Positions 33,119 to 42,255 are shown, counted from the first letter of the stretch. The stretch: DNA of 64,000 nt from Atlantibacter sp032062175 (GCF_032062175.1 NZ_DAMBQK010000002.1:310001-374000), one strand, 5' to 3'. The notes: generated by a model not told the origin, from the letters alone. Program-made: numbers and translations.

Positions 33119-34759
33119 TCACCCCGCCAGCCAGATGTCGCTCAGTGCGGTGCCCTGCACATTCGCATCGGAAGTAAAGTTGCGAACGTCCTTACGCGCC
33201 AGGGTGTATGACTGCATTTCAATCAGCGGCACAATCGGCACGTCGGTGCTGGCGAGACGGGCAAACTGCTGAACCAGCGCCTTACGCCTGGCTTCGTCGG
33301 TTTCGATGGTGATCGCCGCGACCAGTTGGTCCATTTCCGGGCTCTGATAACCGGTGGCATTGCGGAATGCGCCGCCTTTAACGATGCCGTCAGAGGTGTA
33401 GAACTGCGTCACCACCGGCACCGGCTCGACCGGGGCGGTAAAGTTTGAAATCGCGATATCGTAGTTGTAGTCGGTGTAGATACGCTTCAGCGCCGTGGCG
33501 CGGTCTACCGAATCCAGCTTCACGTCAATGCCGATATCTTCCAGCGCCTGTTTCAGGTACTGGCCGAGTTTGGCGTTTTCTTCAAACCAGGCGGCAGCCA
33601 GCAGATTTACGGTAAAGCGCTTGCCGTCTTTTTCCGGCAACCCGGCCTGGTCCAGCAGTTGCTTCGCTTTTTCCGGGTCGAAAGCGTATGTCGGCACATC
33701 ATCGGTGAAAAATACTGGATTACTGCTGAAAATCGGTGCGACGGCAGGTTTACCGCGCCCGAAATAGATCGTGTTGAGGATAAACTCGCGATCGATGGCA
33801 TGGAGGATCGCCTGGCGCACTTCCCGGCGCTTAACGTGCTCGCGACGCTGGTTAAATTCTACCGTCACCGTCCAGGCGCAGTTTTCGTAGCCGCGGGTGT
33901 CCAGGGTGATATTGCCGCTCTTCACCAGACGATCGATATCCCGCGCCGGAACCGGGTTAGAGTAACCCACCTGCATCTCGCCGGTTTCCAGTGCCGCCGT
34001 TCGGGATGCCGCATCGCCCCACCAACGAATAATCAGTTTATCGAGATACGGTTGGCCTTCTCCCCAGTATTTCTCATTGCGCGCATATTCCACATAGCTG
34101 CCGCGCACCCAGTTACCGTACTTCCACGGGCCGGTGCCCACCGGACGGTTGTTTAACGGGTTAGTCAGGATCGGCTGCCCGGCATAGAGATGCTTCGGCA
34201 GTACCAACTGGTATTGCCCGGCCAGGGTGGATTTCAGGAAGAATTCCGGGACCGGCACCGAGAACGTGAGCTTCACGGTATGCGGGTCAACGGCCTCGGC
34301 TTTTTCCAGCGCTTTAAGGGCGATACCGGCGGAGATGGCTTTCCAGTGTTCGGTGGCGTTGAATACCACGTCATCGGCGGTGAATGGCTGACCGTCATGC
34401 CAGGTCACGCCCTGGCGCAGCGCGATGGTATAGCTTTTGAAATCTTCCGATGGGGTGACGCTCTCTGCCAGCGCGGGCTGGAATACCAGCTTGTCATCAA
34501 GTTTTAACAGGCGTTCGAGGATCTTGGTCGAAGTCTGGAACGGCGAAGAGCCGCCGCCGCCCGGAACCAGTAAGGCCTGCGGCTCCAGCCCGCCCCAGGA
34601 GATCACCAGGGTGCCGCCGCGTTTCGGGATGCCGCCGCTTTCCGTCGCCGCAATGGCGCGGGTGACCAGGCTAAACCCGCTGATTTTCGCCGCCACGCCT
34701 AACGCGGCCCCGCCTGCGGCCAGGGTCAACAGCTGGCGTCGTTGTTGGTTGATTGTCAT
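33119..34759 (-). CDS. ABC transporter substrate-binding protein, family 5, Tat-exported
   Basis: A 546-residue extracytoplasmic binding protein of the DppA/OppA (SBP_bac_5) family. The N-terminus NQQRRQLLTLAAGGAALGVA looks like a twin-arginine signal. Family segments include GTLVISWGGLEP, the conserved ESVTPSEDFKSYTIALRQGVTWHDGQPFTADDVVF signature and RPVGTGPWKYG. The last part, LVQQFARLASTDVPIVPLIE, is also typical. It should define the importer's ligand; this family binds peptides, opines, glutathione or acyl conjugates. It is first of the transport genes, downstream of the hotdog thioesterase. Confidence 0.92.
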   Translation of the reverse strand: MTINQQRRQLLTLAAGGAALGVAAKISGFSLVTRAIAATESGGIPKRGGTLVISWGGLEPQALLVPGGGGSSPFQTSTKILERLLKLDDKLVFQPALAESVTPSEDFKSYTIALRQGVTWHDGQPFTADDVVFNATEHWKAISAGIALKALEKAEAVDPHTVKLTFSVPVPEFFLKSTLAGQYQLVLPKHLYAGQPILTNPLNNRPVGTGPWKYGNWVRGSYVEYARNEKYWGEGQPYLDKLIIRWWGDAASRTAALETGEMQVGYSNPVPARDIDRLVKSGNITLDTRGYENCAWTVTVEFNQRREHVKRREVRQAILHAIDREFILNTIYFGRGKPAVAPIFSSNPVFFTDDVPTYAFDPEKAKQLLDQAGLPEKDGKRFTVNLLAAAWFEENAKLGQYLKQALEDIGIDVKLDSVDRATALKRIYTDYNYDIAISNFTAPVEPVPVVTQFYTSDGIVKGGAFRNATGYQSPEMDQLVAAITIETDEARRKALVQQFARLASTDVPIVPLIEMQSYTLARKDVRNFTSDANVQGTALSDIWLAG

Positions 34760-35193
34760 GATGATTTCTCTGGAGTCGTTAATTGCGTGGCATAGCTGGC
34801 GCGGCCAATGGCGACCAGTTGCCCGCTCTGATTAAACACGTCGACATCGGCAACGCCCACGCTACGCCCTGCTCGTCTGACGCGAGCAATCACCTGGAGA
34901 TCGGTATCAATGGCGGGACGTAAATAATCGACGCGGAAGTTAATCGTGGGAAGGCCCTGACCAAGCAGCATCCCGAGGGCGAAATCGCCGACAGTATCGA
35001 TGATTGAAGCCAGCGGTCCGCCGTGCCACTGCCCGCTACCGGCTTTACGCTCAAACTCGGGTCGCATCGGCACGCTGACTTCGAGGATTTGCGCTTCATA
35101 GTCGATGGCGGTGACGCTTAAATTCAGCCAGTGGATAAACGGCGAGGCGGCAAAAAGGGTGGCTAAGTCATCCTGATTGAGTAATTTACTCAT
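34756..35193 (-). CDS. PaaI-family hotdog thioesterase
   Basis: A 145-residue single hotdog domain. GSGQWHGGPLASIIDTVGDFALG carries the HGG motif and the catalytic acidic residue of the PaaI group. VDYLRPAIDTDLQVIARVRRAGRSVGVADVDVF completes the fold. Such enzymes hydrolyse phenylacetyl-CoA-type or acyl-CoA intermediates. It overlaps both neighbours by four bases, so it is translated as part of the operon. Together with the CoA ligase it implies a CoA-linked pathway. Confidence 0.9.
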   Translation of the reverse strand: MSKLLNQDDLATLFAASPFIHWLNLSVTAIDYEAQILEVSVPMRPEFERKAGSGQWHGGPLASIIDTVGDFALGMLLGQGLPTINFRVDYLRPAIDTDLQVIARVRRAGRSVGVADVDVFNQSGQLVAIGRASYATQLTTPEKSS

Positions 35194-36203
35194 GCCACCA
35201 CCACCTTACCGACTACCTGGCGCTGCTCCAGCGAGGCCAGCGCCTGCGCGCCCTTATCTAACGGCCACTGACGGTCGATAATCACTTTAAGCTGTTTCGA
35301 TTCCACCGCATCCAGCAAGGCGTGCAAATCTTCCCGCTCCCAGCCGTTAGAGCCGAGTATGTGCAGTTCGTAGGTCCAGATGTACCGCAGGTCTTCCGGC
35401 GGATTAAACCCGGCCGTTGCGCCGCAGGTCAGCACCCGTCCGCCGACGCGCAGTACGCGCAGGGATTTCACCCAGGTGTCGCCGCCGGTGAAGTTCACGA
35501 CTACGTCGACACCGCCCGGCTCCGCGCTGCCGCGACGGCGTATCGGCTTGCCATAGCGCTGCCAGACTGCTTTCACAAAATCTTCGTTCTGGTAGAGGAT
35601 TACGTCATCAGCACCCAGCGTTTTAAGCCGCTCGGCTTTCTCTTCGCTACCGGCACAGGCAATCACGGTTGCGCCCGCCAGTTTCGCCAACTGGACGCAG
35701 CACACGCCCACGCCGCCGCTGGCCCCTAAAATCAGCACTTTTTCGCCGGGCTGGATGCGGCCAATGCTTTGCATCATGCGCCAGGCGGTGCCGTAGGCCA
35801 CCGGTAAGGCAGCGGCATCGGCAAAGCTGACGCTATCCGGCAGGCGAATCAGCTGATGCGCAGGCACCCGGCAGCGCTCCGCCAGCCCGCCGTGGGTGGT
35901 TTCACCAATCAGGCCGCCGTTGATCCGGTCAATTGGATCAACCACCACGCGATCGCCGATATTCCAGCCCAGCACTTTGCTGCCGACTGAAATAATCTCT
36001 CCGGCCACATCGAGGCCGATAATGATCGGGAATGGCAAATTAATTCCCGGCATACCGCGCCGGGTAAATATATCGTGATAATTTAATGACGCGGCTTTAA
36101 CAGCAATAATGACATCGCCTTCGCCGGGTTGCGGGTCTGGAAAATCGTGTTCTAACGTAAATTTATCGTTGTCGCCATGTTCCCGTAATACCAGTGCTTT
36201 CAT
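35190..36203 (-). CDS. Quinone-oxidoreductase-like MDR dehydrogenase/reductase
   Basis: A 337-residue medium-chain dehydrogenase/reductase: GEGDVIIAVKAASLNYHDIFTRRG, GLDVAGEIISVGSKV, and the NAD(P) loop ILGASGGVGVCCVQLAKLAGATVIACAGSEEKAERL. The catalytic-zinc ligands of alcohol dehydrogenases (Cys at NYHDI, the GHE motif) are absent, so it should act as a zinc-free oxidoreductase, QOR or crotonyl-CoA-reductase like. It is the first gene of the reverse operon that reads into the thioesterase, the ABC importer and the CoA ligase. Confidence 0.9.
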   Translation of the reverse strand: MKALVLREHGDNDKFTLEHDFPDPQPGEGDVIIAVKAASLNYHDIFTRRGMPGINLPFPIIIGLDVAGEIISVGSKVLGWNIGDRVVVDPIDRINGGLIGETTHGGLAERCRVPAHQLIRLPDSVSFADAAALPVAYGTAWRMMQSIGRIQPGEKVLILGASGGVGVCCVQLAKLAGATVIACAGSEEKAERLKTLGADDVILYQNEDFVKAVWQRYGKPIRRRGSAEPGGVDVVVNFTGGDTWVKSLRVLRVGGRVLTCGATAGFNPPEDLRYIWTYELHILGSNGWEREDLHALLDAVESKQLKVIIDRQWPLDKGAQALASLEQRQVVGKVVVA

Positions 36204-36438
36204 TATCTTCCCCAGGATTTTGCAAATAGCCGCCCCGCCCCGCTGGACGCTGTCAAACGGCGAGAAAACTCAACGTTATTTGGATTGCTAACACGTTAAT
36301 AACAATAATTTTTTAACACCAAACTGGCGGGGAATTAAAATAGAAAAAGTACATTTGGTTATGCGGAAAATGGGATAGCCATATTAATATTCTCTTCGAA
36401 TCATTTTTCTCAGGCTGGACTACGCTGACACACCCACT

Positions 36439-36470
36439 CCAAACAAAAAGTTTGCCACCAAACAAAAAGT
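36439..36470 (+). repeat. Tandem 13-bp direct repeat, candidate operator
   Basis: CCAAACAAAAAGT occurs at 36439-36451 and again at 36458-36470, a 19-bp period. A related ACAAAAAGTT occurs near 36545. Placement in the divergent spacer suggests binding by the adjacent YheO-type regulator; this is untested inference. Confidence 0.5.
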
Positions 36471-36477
36471 AAGTTTT

Positions 36478-36510
36478 TTACGTGATCGCGATCGCTTTTT
36501 GCTCACGTAA
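36478..36510. promoter_or_regulatory. 8-bp inverted repeat, candidate operator
   Basis: TTACGTGA (36478-36485) and TCACGTAA (36503-36510) are perfect inverted arms separated by 17 bp, which themselves contain the palindrome GCGATCGC. The arms are spaced about 2.5 helical turns centre to centre. Confidence 0.4.
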
Positions 36511-36583
36511 CGGTTGTTTAACACCCACTCTTATCGCTATACATTACAAAAAGTTTTGTTAGCTAACTAAATTTTAGGTTGAT

Positions 36584-37270
36584 ATGGAAAACATCACAGA
36601 GAATCTCGACTTCATCATTCCCATGATGGAGGGCATCGCCGGGCAATTTGGCGAAAACTGCGAAGTGGTTCTTCACGATCACGCTCAGGGACTGGAAAGC
36701 AGCATCATCGCGATCATTAACGGCCACGTGACCGGGCGTAAAAAAGGCGACCCCAGCAGCAACCTCGGGCTGGAAGTGCTGCGCGGCACCGACGTGAATG
36801 GCGATCGCCATAACTATTTCACCCAAACCCGCGACGGCAAAACCCTGCGCTCGACGTCAGTTTATTTTCGCAACAGCAGTAACAAAGTGATAGGCGCGCT
36901 GTGTATCAACCTTGATATCAGCGACATTTTGCAGGCCGAGAAAATGCTCAACAAAATGGCTGGCCGCCCCGATAGCGCACCTGCGCGTCAGGAAGAAGTG
37001 AATGAAGTGTTCGTGAAAGACGTTAACGAACTACTGGATTATCTGATTGCTGAATGCACGACGTTAATTAGCGTTCCGGTGAACAATATGACCCGCCAGG
37101 ACAAACTCGACGCCATTAAGTTTTTTGACGACAAAGGGGTGTTTCTGATTAAAAAATCCGGTGAAAAGATTTGTGAGTTTCTGAATATCTCTAAATATAC
37201 CCTCTACGCCTATCTGGGCGAGATTAGAGGCGATGCCCCGCCCGGCGAGGGCGAAAACTCAGGAGGCTAA
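36584..37270 (+). CDS. YheO/DauR-type PAS-HTH transcriptional regulator
   Basis: A 228-residue protein. The N-terminal PAS-like domain (about 1-125: MMEGIAGQFGENCEVVLHD, SIIAIINGHVTGRKKGDP, GKTLRSTSVYFRN, GALCINLDIS) is the YheO form. The C-terminal helix-turn-helix (about 175-220) is KLDAIKFFDDKGVFLIKKS then ISKYTLYAYLGEIR. Relatives include DauR, which controls D-arginine catabolism. Its stop is immediately followed by the D-threonine-aldolase-like start, so it is the first gene of that operon. It probably also acts on the divergent operon through the repeats upstream. Confidence 0.9.
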   Translation: MENITENLDFIIPMMEGIAGQFGENCEVVLHDHAQGLESSIIAIINGHVTGRKKGDPSSNLGLEVLRGTDVNGDRHNYFTQTRDGKTLRSTSVYFRNSSNKVIGALCINLDISDILQAEKMLNKMAGRPDSAPARQEEVNEVFVKDVNELLDYLIAECTTLISVPVNNMTRQDKLDAIKFFDDKGVFLIKKSGEKICEFLNISKYTLYAYLGEIRGDAPPGEGENSGG

Positions 37271-38350
37271 ATGTACACCACACCTTATGTCGCGCTGGAC
37301 ATGGATATCATGGAAAAGAATATAAAAACCATGGTGTCCGGGCTGTCCCGCAATAATATTCAGCACTGGCCGCATATCAAGACCCATAAATCGGTGCGGC
37401 TGGCAAAGCTGGAACAGCAGCTTGGCGCCAGCGGTATTACCTGCGCCAAGTTATCCGAAGCGGAAGTAATGGCAAAAGGCGGGATCACCTCGATTCTGCT
37501 GGCCTATCCGCTGATCGGTGAGGATAAATGCCAACGGTTTGCCGAGCTGGCGCGGCAGATCAACATCCGCACCCTAATCGATAGCCTTGCCGGTGCCGAA
37601 GGGCTTTCAAAGGCAGCGGTGAAAAACGACCTGCAATTTAATGTCGATATCGCCATCGATTTCGGTGCGCATCGCGAAGGCATCCAGCCGGAACAACTGT
37701 TGGATTTCGCGAATCAGGTAGCGGCCCTGCCCGGCTTACAAATTAAAGGCGTATTTACTTACGCGGGCACGATTTATCAGTACCACCAGGAAGCGGATAT
37801 TCGTAAGGCGGCGCGTGCAGAAGCGGCACTGCTGATTAACAGCCGGGACTTATTAAAAGCTAACGGCTTTAACATTGAAATATTATCCGGCGGATCCACG
37901 CTCTCATCCTTTTACGCCGATGAATTAAAAGGCATTAGCGAATCACGCGCCGGTAATTTTATTTTTGGCGACATGAATGCCATCAACGGCGGTATTTATA
38001 CCTCGCAAGATTGCGCCCTGACGATTTGCGCTACCGTGGTCAGTATTCCCCTGCCCGGCTATGCGACTATTGATGCCGGGACCAAATCGCTGACCTCGGA
38101 TTTATCCAGCGTGGCGGGCTCCTATGGGCATATTCAGGAATACCCGGATATGCAACTGGTGAAACTGAATGAAGAACACGGCTATTTACGCTACGACCCA
38201 GAGAAAATCGCGTTAAATATCGGGCAACAGATCCATATTATTCCCAACCACTGTTGTGTGGTGGCCAATCTGGTGGATGAAATTTACGCCTTCCGTAACG
38301 GCGAATACTGCGAAACGATCGCTATCGATGCCCGTGGAAAAAGCTATTAA
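37271..38350 (+). CDS. D-threonine aldolase / D-serine dehydratase-like PLP enzyme
   Basis: A 359-residue fold-type III PLP enzyme. The N-terminal alanine-racemase-like barrel has the PLP lysine motif HWPHIKTHKS (Lys about 36), then GITCAKLSEAEVM, NVDIAIDFGAHREG and EILSGGSTLS. The C-terminal metal site reads IIPNHCCVVANL, the HxC pair binding a divalent metal in this family. Members cleave or dehydrate D-beta-hydroxy amino acids such as D-threonine or D-hydroxyaspartate. In an operon with a deacylase and RidA it fits D-amino acid degradation; the exact substrate is not readable from sequence. Confidence 0.9.
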   Translation: MYTTPYVALDMDIMEKNIKTMVSGLSRNNIQHWPHIKTHKSVRLAKLEQQLGASGITCAKLSEAEVMAKGGITSILLAYPLIGEDKCQRFAELARQINIRTLIDSLAGAEGLSKAAVKNDLQFNVDIAIDFGAHREGIQPEQLLDFANQVAALPGLQIKGVFTYAGTIYQYHQEADIRKAARAEAALLINSRDLLKANGFNIEILSGGSTLSSFYADELKGISESRAGNFIFGDMNAINGGIYTSQDCALTICATVVSIPLPGYATIDAGTKSLTSDLSSVAGSYGHIQEYPDMQLVKLNEEHGYLRYDPEKIALNIGQQIHIIPNHCCVVANLVDEIYAFRNGEYCETIAIDARGKSY

Positions 38351-38370
38351 AACCTGAGTTGGGTATTTTT

Positions 38371-39531
38371 ATGACATTGAAGCCATTAACTGCTGATGAA
38401 CGGCAGGAGCTTATTACGCTCCTTTGCAGCTTGATCCAGCACCCGTCGGAAAATCCGCCGGGGAATGAAAACGCCGTCGCGCATTTTATTGCCGATGTAT
38501 TAAATAAAGAAGGCATCGACACCGTACTTCAGGACGTGGTGCCGGGTAGACCGAACGTGATTGCGCGTATCAAAGGGCAGCAGCCCGGCAAACGGGTGAT
38601 CCTCAATGGTCATACCGATGTGGTGCCGTGCGGCGAAGGCTGGTCGGTAGAGCCTTTTGCTGCGGTGATTGAGGGCGATCGGATTATCGGGCGCGGCGCA
38701 GCGGATATGAAATCCGGCGTGGCGGCGATGATGTTTGCCGCGATCCTTATTCAGCGCCATCGTTACGCATTCAATGGGGAATTGACCCTGCTGTTTAACG
38801 TGGATGAAGAGCGCGTCAATCTGGGAATGGAGCACTTCCTGGCGCAGGGCGTCGAGGCGGATTACGCCATCATTGGCGAGCCGACATCCCTTGAGATTTG
38901 CATCGCTCATAAAGGCGTCAGCCGTACCCGCCTGACCACGTTCGGCACCGCCGGGCATGCTGCCAAAGTCCGCGAGCCGGACAGCGCCATCGATAAAATG
39001 GCCCGTCTGCTACCGGAACTGGTACAGGAGTGCCAGCGGGTTAAACAGAAGCAGCACAGCCTGCTGGGCAACGCCTCGATGCTGGTCACCACCATCAGCG
39101 GCGGCAGCGCGCCGAACATCGTCCCGGCGTCGTGCTTCATTGAAATCGACCGCAGGGTGTTGCCTGGCGAAACGCGTCACGACATTAACAGCAGCCTGAG
39201 TGACGCGCTGGCAGGGGTTGGTTTGCAGACGGGCCAGGATTATTCGCTGGAAAACTATCTGTTTATCCCCGCGTCGGCGATTGATGAAAACCATCCGCTG
39301 GTTGAACAGGCGTGCGAGGCCGTTAATCACGTTACTGGCCACGCTAAAAAAACGATTTTCGAGGCTACCTGCGAAGCGCCCTTCTTCTCGGTTGGGCAGC
39401 ATATTCCGACCATTATTATGGGACCGGGCGATCTGGCCCAGGCGCACGTTAAGGATGAATTCGTGCGTATTGAGGAATTACACCAGGCCGCAGAAATTTA
39501 TTTATCACTGACGCTCGACTTACTGAAATAA
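38371..39531 (+). CDS. ArgE/DapE-family M20 deacylase
   Basis: A 386-residue di-zinc amidohydrolase of the acetylornithine deacetylase/succinyl-diaminopimelate desuccinylase family: LNGHTDVVPCGEGW, GRGAADMKSGVAAMM, FNVDEERVNLGMEHF and IGEPTSLEICIAHKG. The C-terminal domain contains FIEIDRRVLPGETR. Both metal-site motifs and the catalytic Glu pair are intact. It could remove an N-acyl group from an amino acid before the PLP enzyme acts. I preferred the ATG at 38371 to an in-frame TTG at 38359. Confidence 0.9.
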   Translation: MTLKPLTADERQELITLLCSLIQHPSENPPGNENAVAHFIADVLNKEGIDTVLQDVVPGRPNVIARIKGQQPGKRVILNGHTDVVPCGEGWSVEPFAAVIEGDRIIGRGAADMKSGVAAMMFAAILIQRHRYAFNGELTLLFNVDEERVNLGMEHFLAQGVEADYAIIGEPTSLEICIAHKGVSRTRLTTFGTAGHAAKVREPDSAIDKMARLLPELVQECQRVKQKQHSLLGNASMLVTTISGGSAPNIVPASCFIEIDRRVLPGETRHDINSSLSDALAGVGLQTGQDYSLENYLFIPASAIDENHPLVEQACEAVNHVTGHAKKTIFEATCEAPFFSVGQHIPTIIMGPGDLAQAHVKDEFVRIEELHQAAEIYLSLTLDLLK

Positions 39532-39548
39532 ACCAACAGGGAAATACT

Positions 39549-40013
39549 ATGACCATAGAAGCTCGCTTAGCAGAGCTGGGTATTACACTCGGCGAGCCCA
39601 CTGCACCTAAATTTTCGTATATTCCGGTAAAACAAACCGGCAATTTATTGTATACCTCCGGTAATGACTGCCGGGTTAACGGTGAATTAATCTATACCGG
39701 CACGCTGGGCCGGGATTTAACCATTGAACAAGGCCAGGAGGCTGCGCGCCAGTGTATTGTGAATATCCTCACCTCGCTTAAAGCTTATCTCGGCGATCTG
39801 AATCGTATTTCCGGTTGCGTAAAAATGCTGGGTTTTGTGCAAAGTGCGGATGATTTTAAACAGCAGCCGTATGTTATGAATAGCGCCTCGGATCTGTTAA
39901 TCGCCCTATTCGGTGAAAAAGGCCGCCATGCGCGTTCTGCTATCGGCACTAACGCATTACCTTTTGATACACCCGTTGAAATTGAATTAATTTTCGAAAT
40001 TAACGGCAAATAA
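39549..40013 (+). CDS. RidA/YjgF/UK114-family enamine-imine deaminase
   Basis: A 154-residue RidA-family protein of the longer (YjgH/Rid7-like) kind: NLLYTSGNDCRV, GRDLTIEQGQEAARQCIVNILTSL, GCVKMLGFVQSADDF and ARSAIGTNALPFDTPVEIELIFEI. The RidA-type Arg is present in HARSAIG. RidA proteins hydrolyse reactive enamines and imines made by PLP-dependent dehydratases, which matches the PLP enzyme two genes upstream. AGGG precedes the start. Confidence 0.9.
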   Translation: MTIEARLAELGITLGEPTAPKFSYIPVKQTGNLLYTSGNDCRVNGELIYTGTLGRDLTIEQGQEAARQCIVNILTSLKAYLGDLNRISGCVKMLGFVQSADDFKQQPYVMNSASDLLIALFGEKGRHARSAIGTNALPFDTPVEIELIFEINGK

Positions 40014-40089
40014 AATAACCCTTATATCCGATGATAACGCCATTATTCCGTGCAGTGATGGCGTACTTACAATTATTAAAGGAACATTT

Positions 40090-41373
40090 ATGTCTACTCA
40101 AGCAAGCTCTCGCCTGAAGCGTTTGCAAATTATGGCATTATTGTTTTTGCTCGTGGCGGGTATTATTAACTTTCTCGACAGAACCTCGCTTTCTATAGCC
40201 AATACCACTATTCGTGAGGAAATGGGCCTCACGGCCACCGAAATGGGCTTATTGCTTTCGGTGTTCTCCTTCGGTTACGCATTATGCCAGCTACCCATTG
40301 GCATGGTGATGGAGCGCTTCGGCGTTAAACGGGTTTACGGGTTCGGTATTTTCCTGTGGTCTGCCGCCCAGACTGCGCTCGGATTCGTGGGTTCATTCAG
40401 CCAAATGATCGTCGCCCGCGTAGTGCTGGGGATTGGCGAAGCGCCGCATCTGCCCACCGGCGTTAAGGTCGTCAACGACTGGTATAACATCCGTAAACGC
40501 GGCGTGCCGATGGGCATTGTGAATATGTCGTCCACGCTCGCCCAGGCCCTGGCTCCGCCGCTGTTAATTGCTCTGATGCTGGCGTTCGGCTGGCGCGCCA
40601 TGTTCATTATCATCGGTGTGGCCGGCATTATCCTGTCGTTCCTGTGGATGATGTTTTATCGCAACCGTGAAGATGCAGGACTATCAGCAGAAGATATTGC
40701 CCATCTGGAAGAAGAGACCCCGCCGTCCAGTAAAGAAAAAGTCACGCTGAAAGACTGGGCCGGGCTGTTTAAGCAAAAGTCGATGTGGGGCATGATTATC
40801 GGCTTCAATGGCGTGGGCTATATGGTCTGGCTGTTCCTGACCTGGCTGCCGTCGTACCTGGAAATGTCCCGAGGGTTAAGCCTTGAGAAAACCGGCTGGG
40901 TTGCGGCCATCCCGTTCCTGTTCGGCGCGGCGGGTATGCTGGTTAACGGCGTGGTGGCAGACTGGGTGATGAAGCGCGGCGCGGATAAAATGAAAAGCCG
41001 TAAATGGATGATCTGTTTAGGGCTGCTGTGCGCTGCGGGCTTTACCCTGCCTGCCGCTTATACCGATAGCACCTTTATGGCGGTAGCCTGCATCAGTATG
41101 GCGCTGTTTTCGATTCACTTCGCGGGAACATCTGCGTGGGGGCTGATTCTGGTGTCGGTGCCGTCGCGCCTGGTGACGTCCGTGAGCGGTATCCAGAACT
41201 TCGGCGGTTTTATTGGCGGCTCGTTTGCACCGATTATTACCGGGATGATCCTCGACAGCACCGGGTCATTTACCCTGGCGCTGGTCGCCTCCTCCGTCAT
41301 CGCATTTCTGGCATCGCTGGTTTATTTCTTTATGGTGAATAAACCGATTACCGACCCGGCAGCGGTAAACTGA
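40090..41373 (+). CDS. MFS transporter, ACS (anion:cation symporter) family
   Basis: A 427-residue 12-helix carrier: INFLDRTSLSIANTTIREEMGLT, GYALCQLPIGMVMERFGVKRVYGFG, VLGIGEAPHLPTGVKVVNDWY and GVPMGIVNMSSTLAQALAPPLL. This is the ACS family that takes up organic anions such as glucarate, D-galactonate and tartrate or small peptides. It closes the D-TA/deacylase/RidA operon and is probably the uptake system for its substrate, alongside the divergent ABC importer. A strong hairpin follows. Confidence 0.9.
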   Translation: MSTQASSRLKRLQIMALLFLLVAGIINFLDRTSLSIANTTIREEMGLTATEMGLLLSVFSFGYALCQLPIGMVMERFGVKRVYGFGIFLWSAAQTALGFVGSFSQMIVARVVLGIGEAPHLPTGVKVVNDWYNIRKRGVPMGIVNMSSTLAQALAPPLLIALMLAFGWRAMFIIIGVAGIILSFLWMMFYRNREDAGLSAEDIAHLEEETPPSSKEKVTLKDWAGLFKQKSMWGMIIGFNGVGYMVWLFLTWLPSYLEMSRGLSLEKTGWVAAIPFLFGAAGMLVNGVVADWVMKRGADKMKSRKWMICLGLLCAAGFTLPAAYTDSTFMAVACISMALFSIHFAGTSAWGLILVSVPSRLVTSVSGIQNFGGFIGGSFAPIITGMILDSTGSFTLALVASSVIAFLASLVYFFMVNKPITDPAAVN

Positions 41374-41381
41374 TCAACGTT

Positions 41382-41408
41382 ACGCGGCGTGTTTTTACAG
41401 CGCCGCGT
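41382..41408. terminator. Hairpin terminator between converging genes
   Basis: ACGCGGCG and CGCCGCGT form an 8-bp GC-rich stem with an 11-nt T-containing loop. It lies between the ends of the MFS gene (41373) and the methyltransferase gene (41413). Confidence 0.6.
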
Positions 41409-41412
41409 TACC

Positions 41413-42159
41413 TCACACCCGTCCCACCCGCATCGCAATCGGCCAGCTGATCTGCCGGGCTTTTGCCGTGTCGCCCCACAGTGTTTCAAACTCAGCAAAA
41501 AAACGCTCAACGCGCGCTTTCTCTCCGGCATCGGCGGCTTTTCTCACGGCGGACCAGGTGCAGATATAGCCAACAAAGGCGGCGAAATCCCATTCCACCT
41601 GAATCGCCAGTGGCGGCGGCGTGAGTTCGCGAAACGGAAAATCCAGCGTACGGTAGCCCTCATCGACCCGCTTCCGCTCTGGCGGCCAGTAAGGACCGAT
41701 TTCACCGTCATAAAACTGGCGGAACCGGTCGTTTAATGCATCGTCCAGCTCCATAATCCCGTAGCTGATTAAGGCGATAATCGCCCCCGGCGTGGCGACA
41801 CGGCGTACCTGCTGATAAAACGCGTCCAGCTTGAACCAGTGCGCGGCCTGCGCCACGGTAACCAGGCTGAAATTTGCCAGGTCGTCAGGCAATGTTTCTG
41901 CTGGCGCTGACTGATAGTGAATCCTCGGATGCGGGGTAACGTTTGCAATCTGGCTTTCGCTGGGATCGATACCGACCACCTGATCAAACGCCCCGGCGAG
42001 CAGTTGCGTTAACTGGCCCGTGCCGCACCCGACGTCCAGCGCGCGGTGGCGGTCCGGGGCAATTCCGGCAAGGTAATCGACTAACGCAGGCGGATATTCC
42101 GGGCGATAGCGCGCATAGTTGTCTCCGCCGCGATCAAACCAGTTAGTGCTTTGCGCCAT
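41413..42159 (-). CDS. Class I SAM-dependent methyltransferase
   Basis: A 248-residue Rossmann methyltransferase of the YcgJ/tellurite-resistance-like kind. The opening STNWFDRGGDNYARYRPEYPPALVDYL is followed by motif I ALDVGCGTGQLTQLLAG, motif II VVGIDPSESQI, and FSLVTVAQAAHWF, where the catalytic region would lie. The substrate is unknown. It is monocistronic and convergent with the preceding MFS gene. Confidence 0.88.
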   Translation of the reverse strand: MAQSTNWFDRGGDNYARYRPEYPPALVDYLAGIAPDRHRALDVGCGTGQLTQLLAGAFDQVVGIDPSESQIANVTPHPRIHYQSAPAETLPDDLANFSLVTVAQAAHWFKLDAFYQQVRRVATPGAIIALISYGIMELDDALNDRFRQFYDGEIGPYWPPERKRVDEGYRTLDFPFRELTPPPLAIQVEWDFAAFVGYICTWSAVRKAADAGEKARVERFFAEFETLWGDTAKARQISWPIAMRVGRV

Positions 42160-42255
42160 GTCGCGCCTCCTTTTAGGTAAAGCCTGTTATATCAATGGAG
42201 TGTATATTATCGAATACACTCTGGATTAATTCACGGCGCAACGCGCGGAGCCCGC

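Larger units (their letters stand above)
36204..36583. promoter_or_regulatory. Divergent control region between two catabolic operons
   Basis: 380 nt without a gene, AT-rich, separating the reverse operon (start 36203) from the YheO-type regulator (36584). It holds a tandem 13-bp direct repeat (36439-36470), an 8-bp inverted repeat (36478-36510), and two copies of the 9-mer CACCCACTC (within 36431-36439 and 36522-36530). This density of repeats in one divergent spacer suggests shared control of both operons. Confidence 0.55.
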
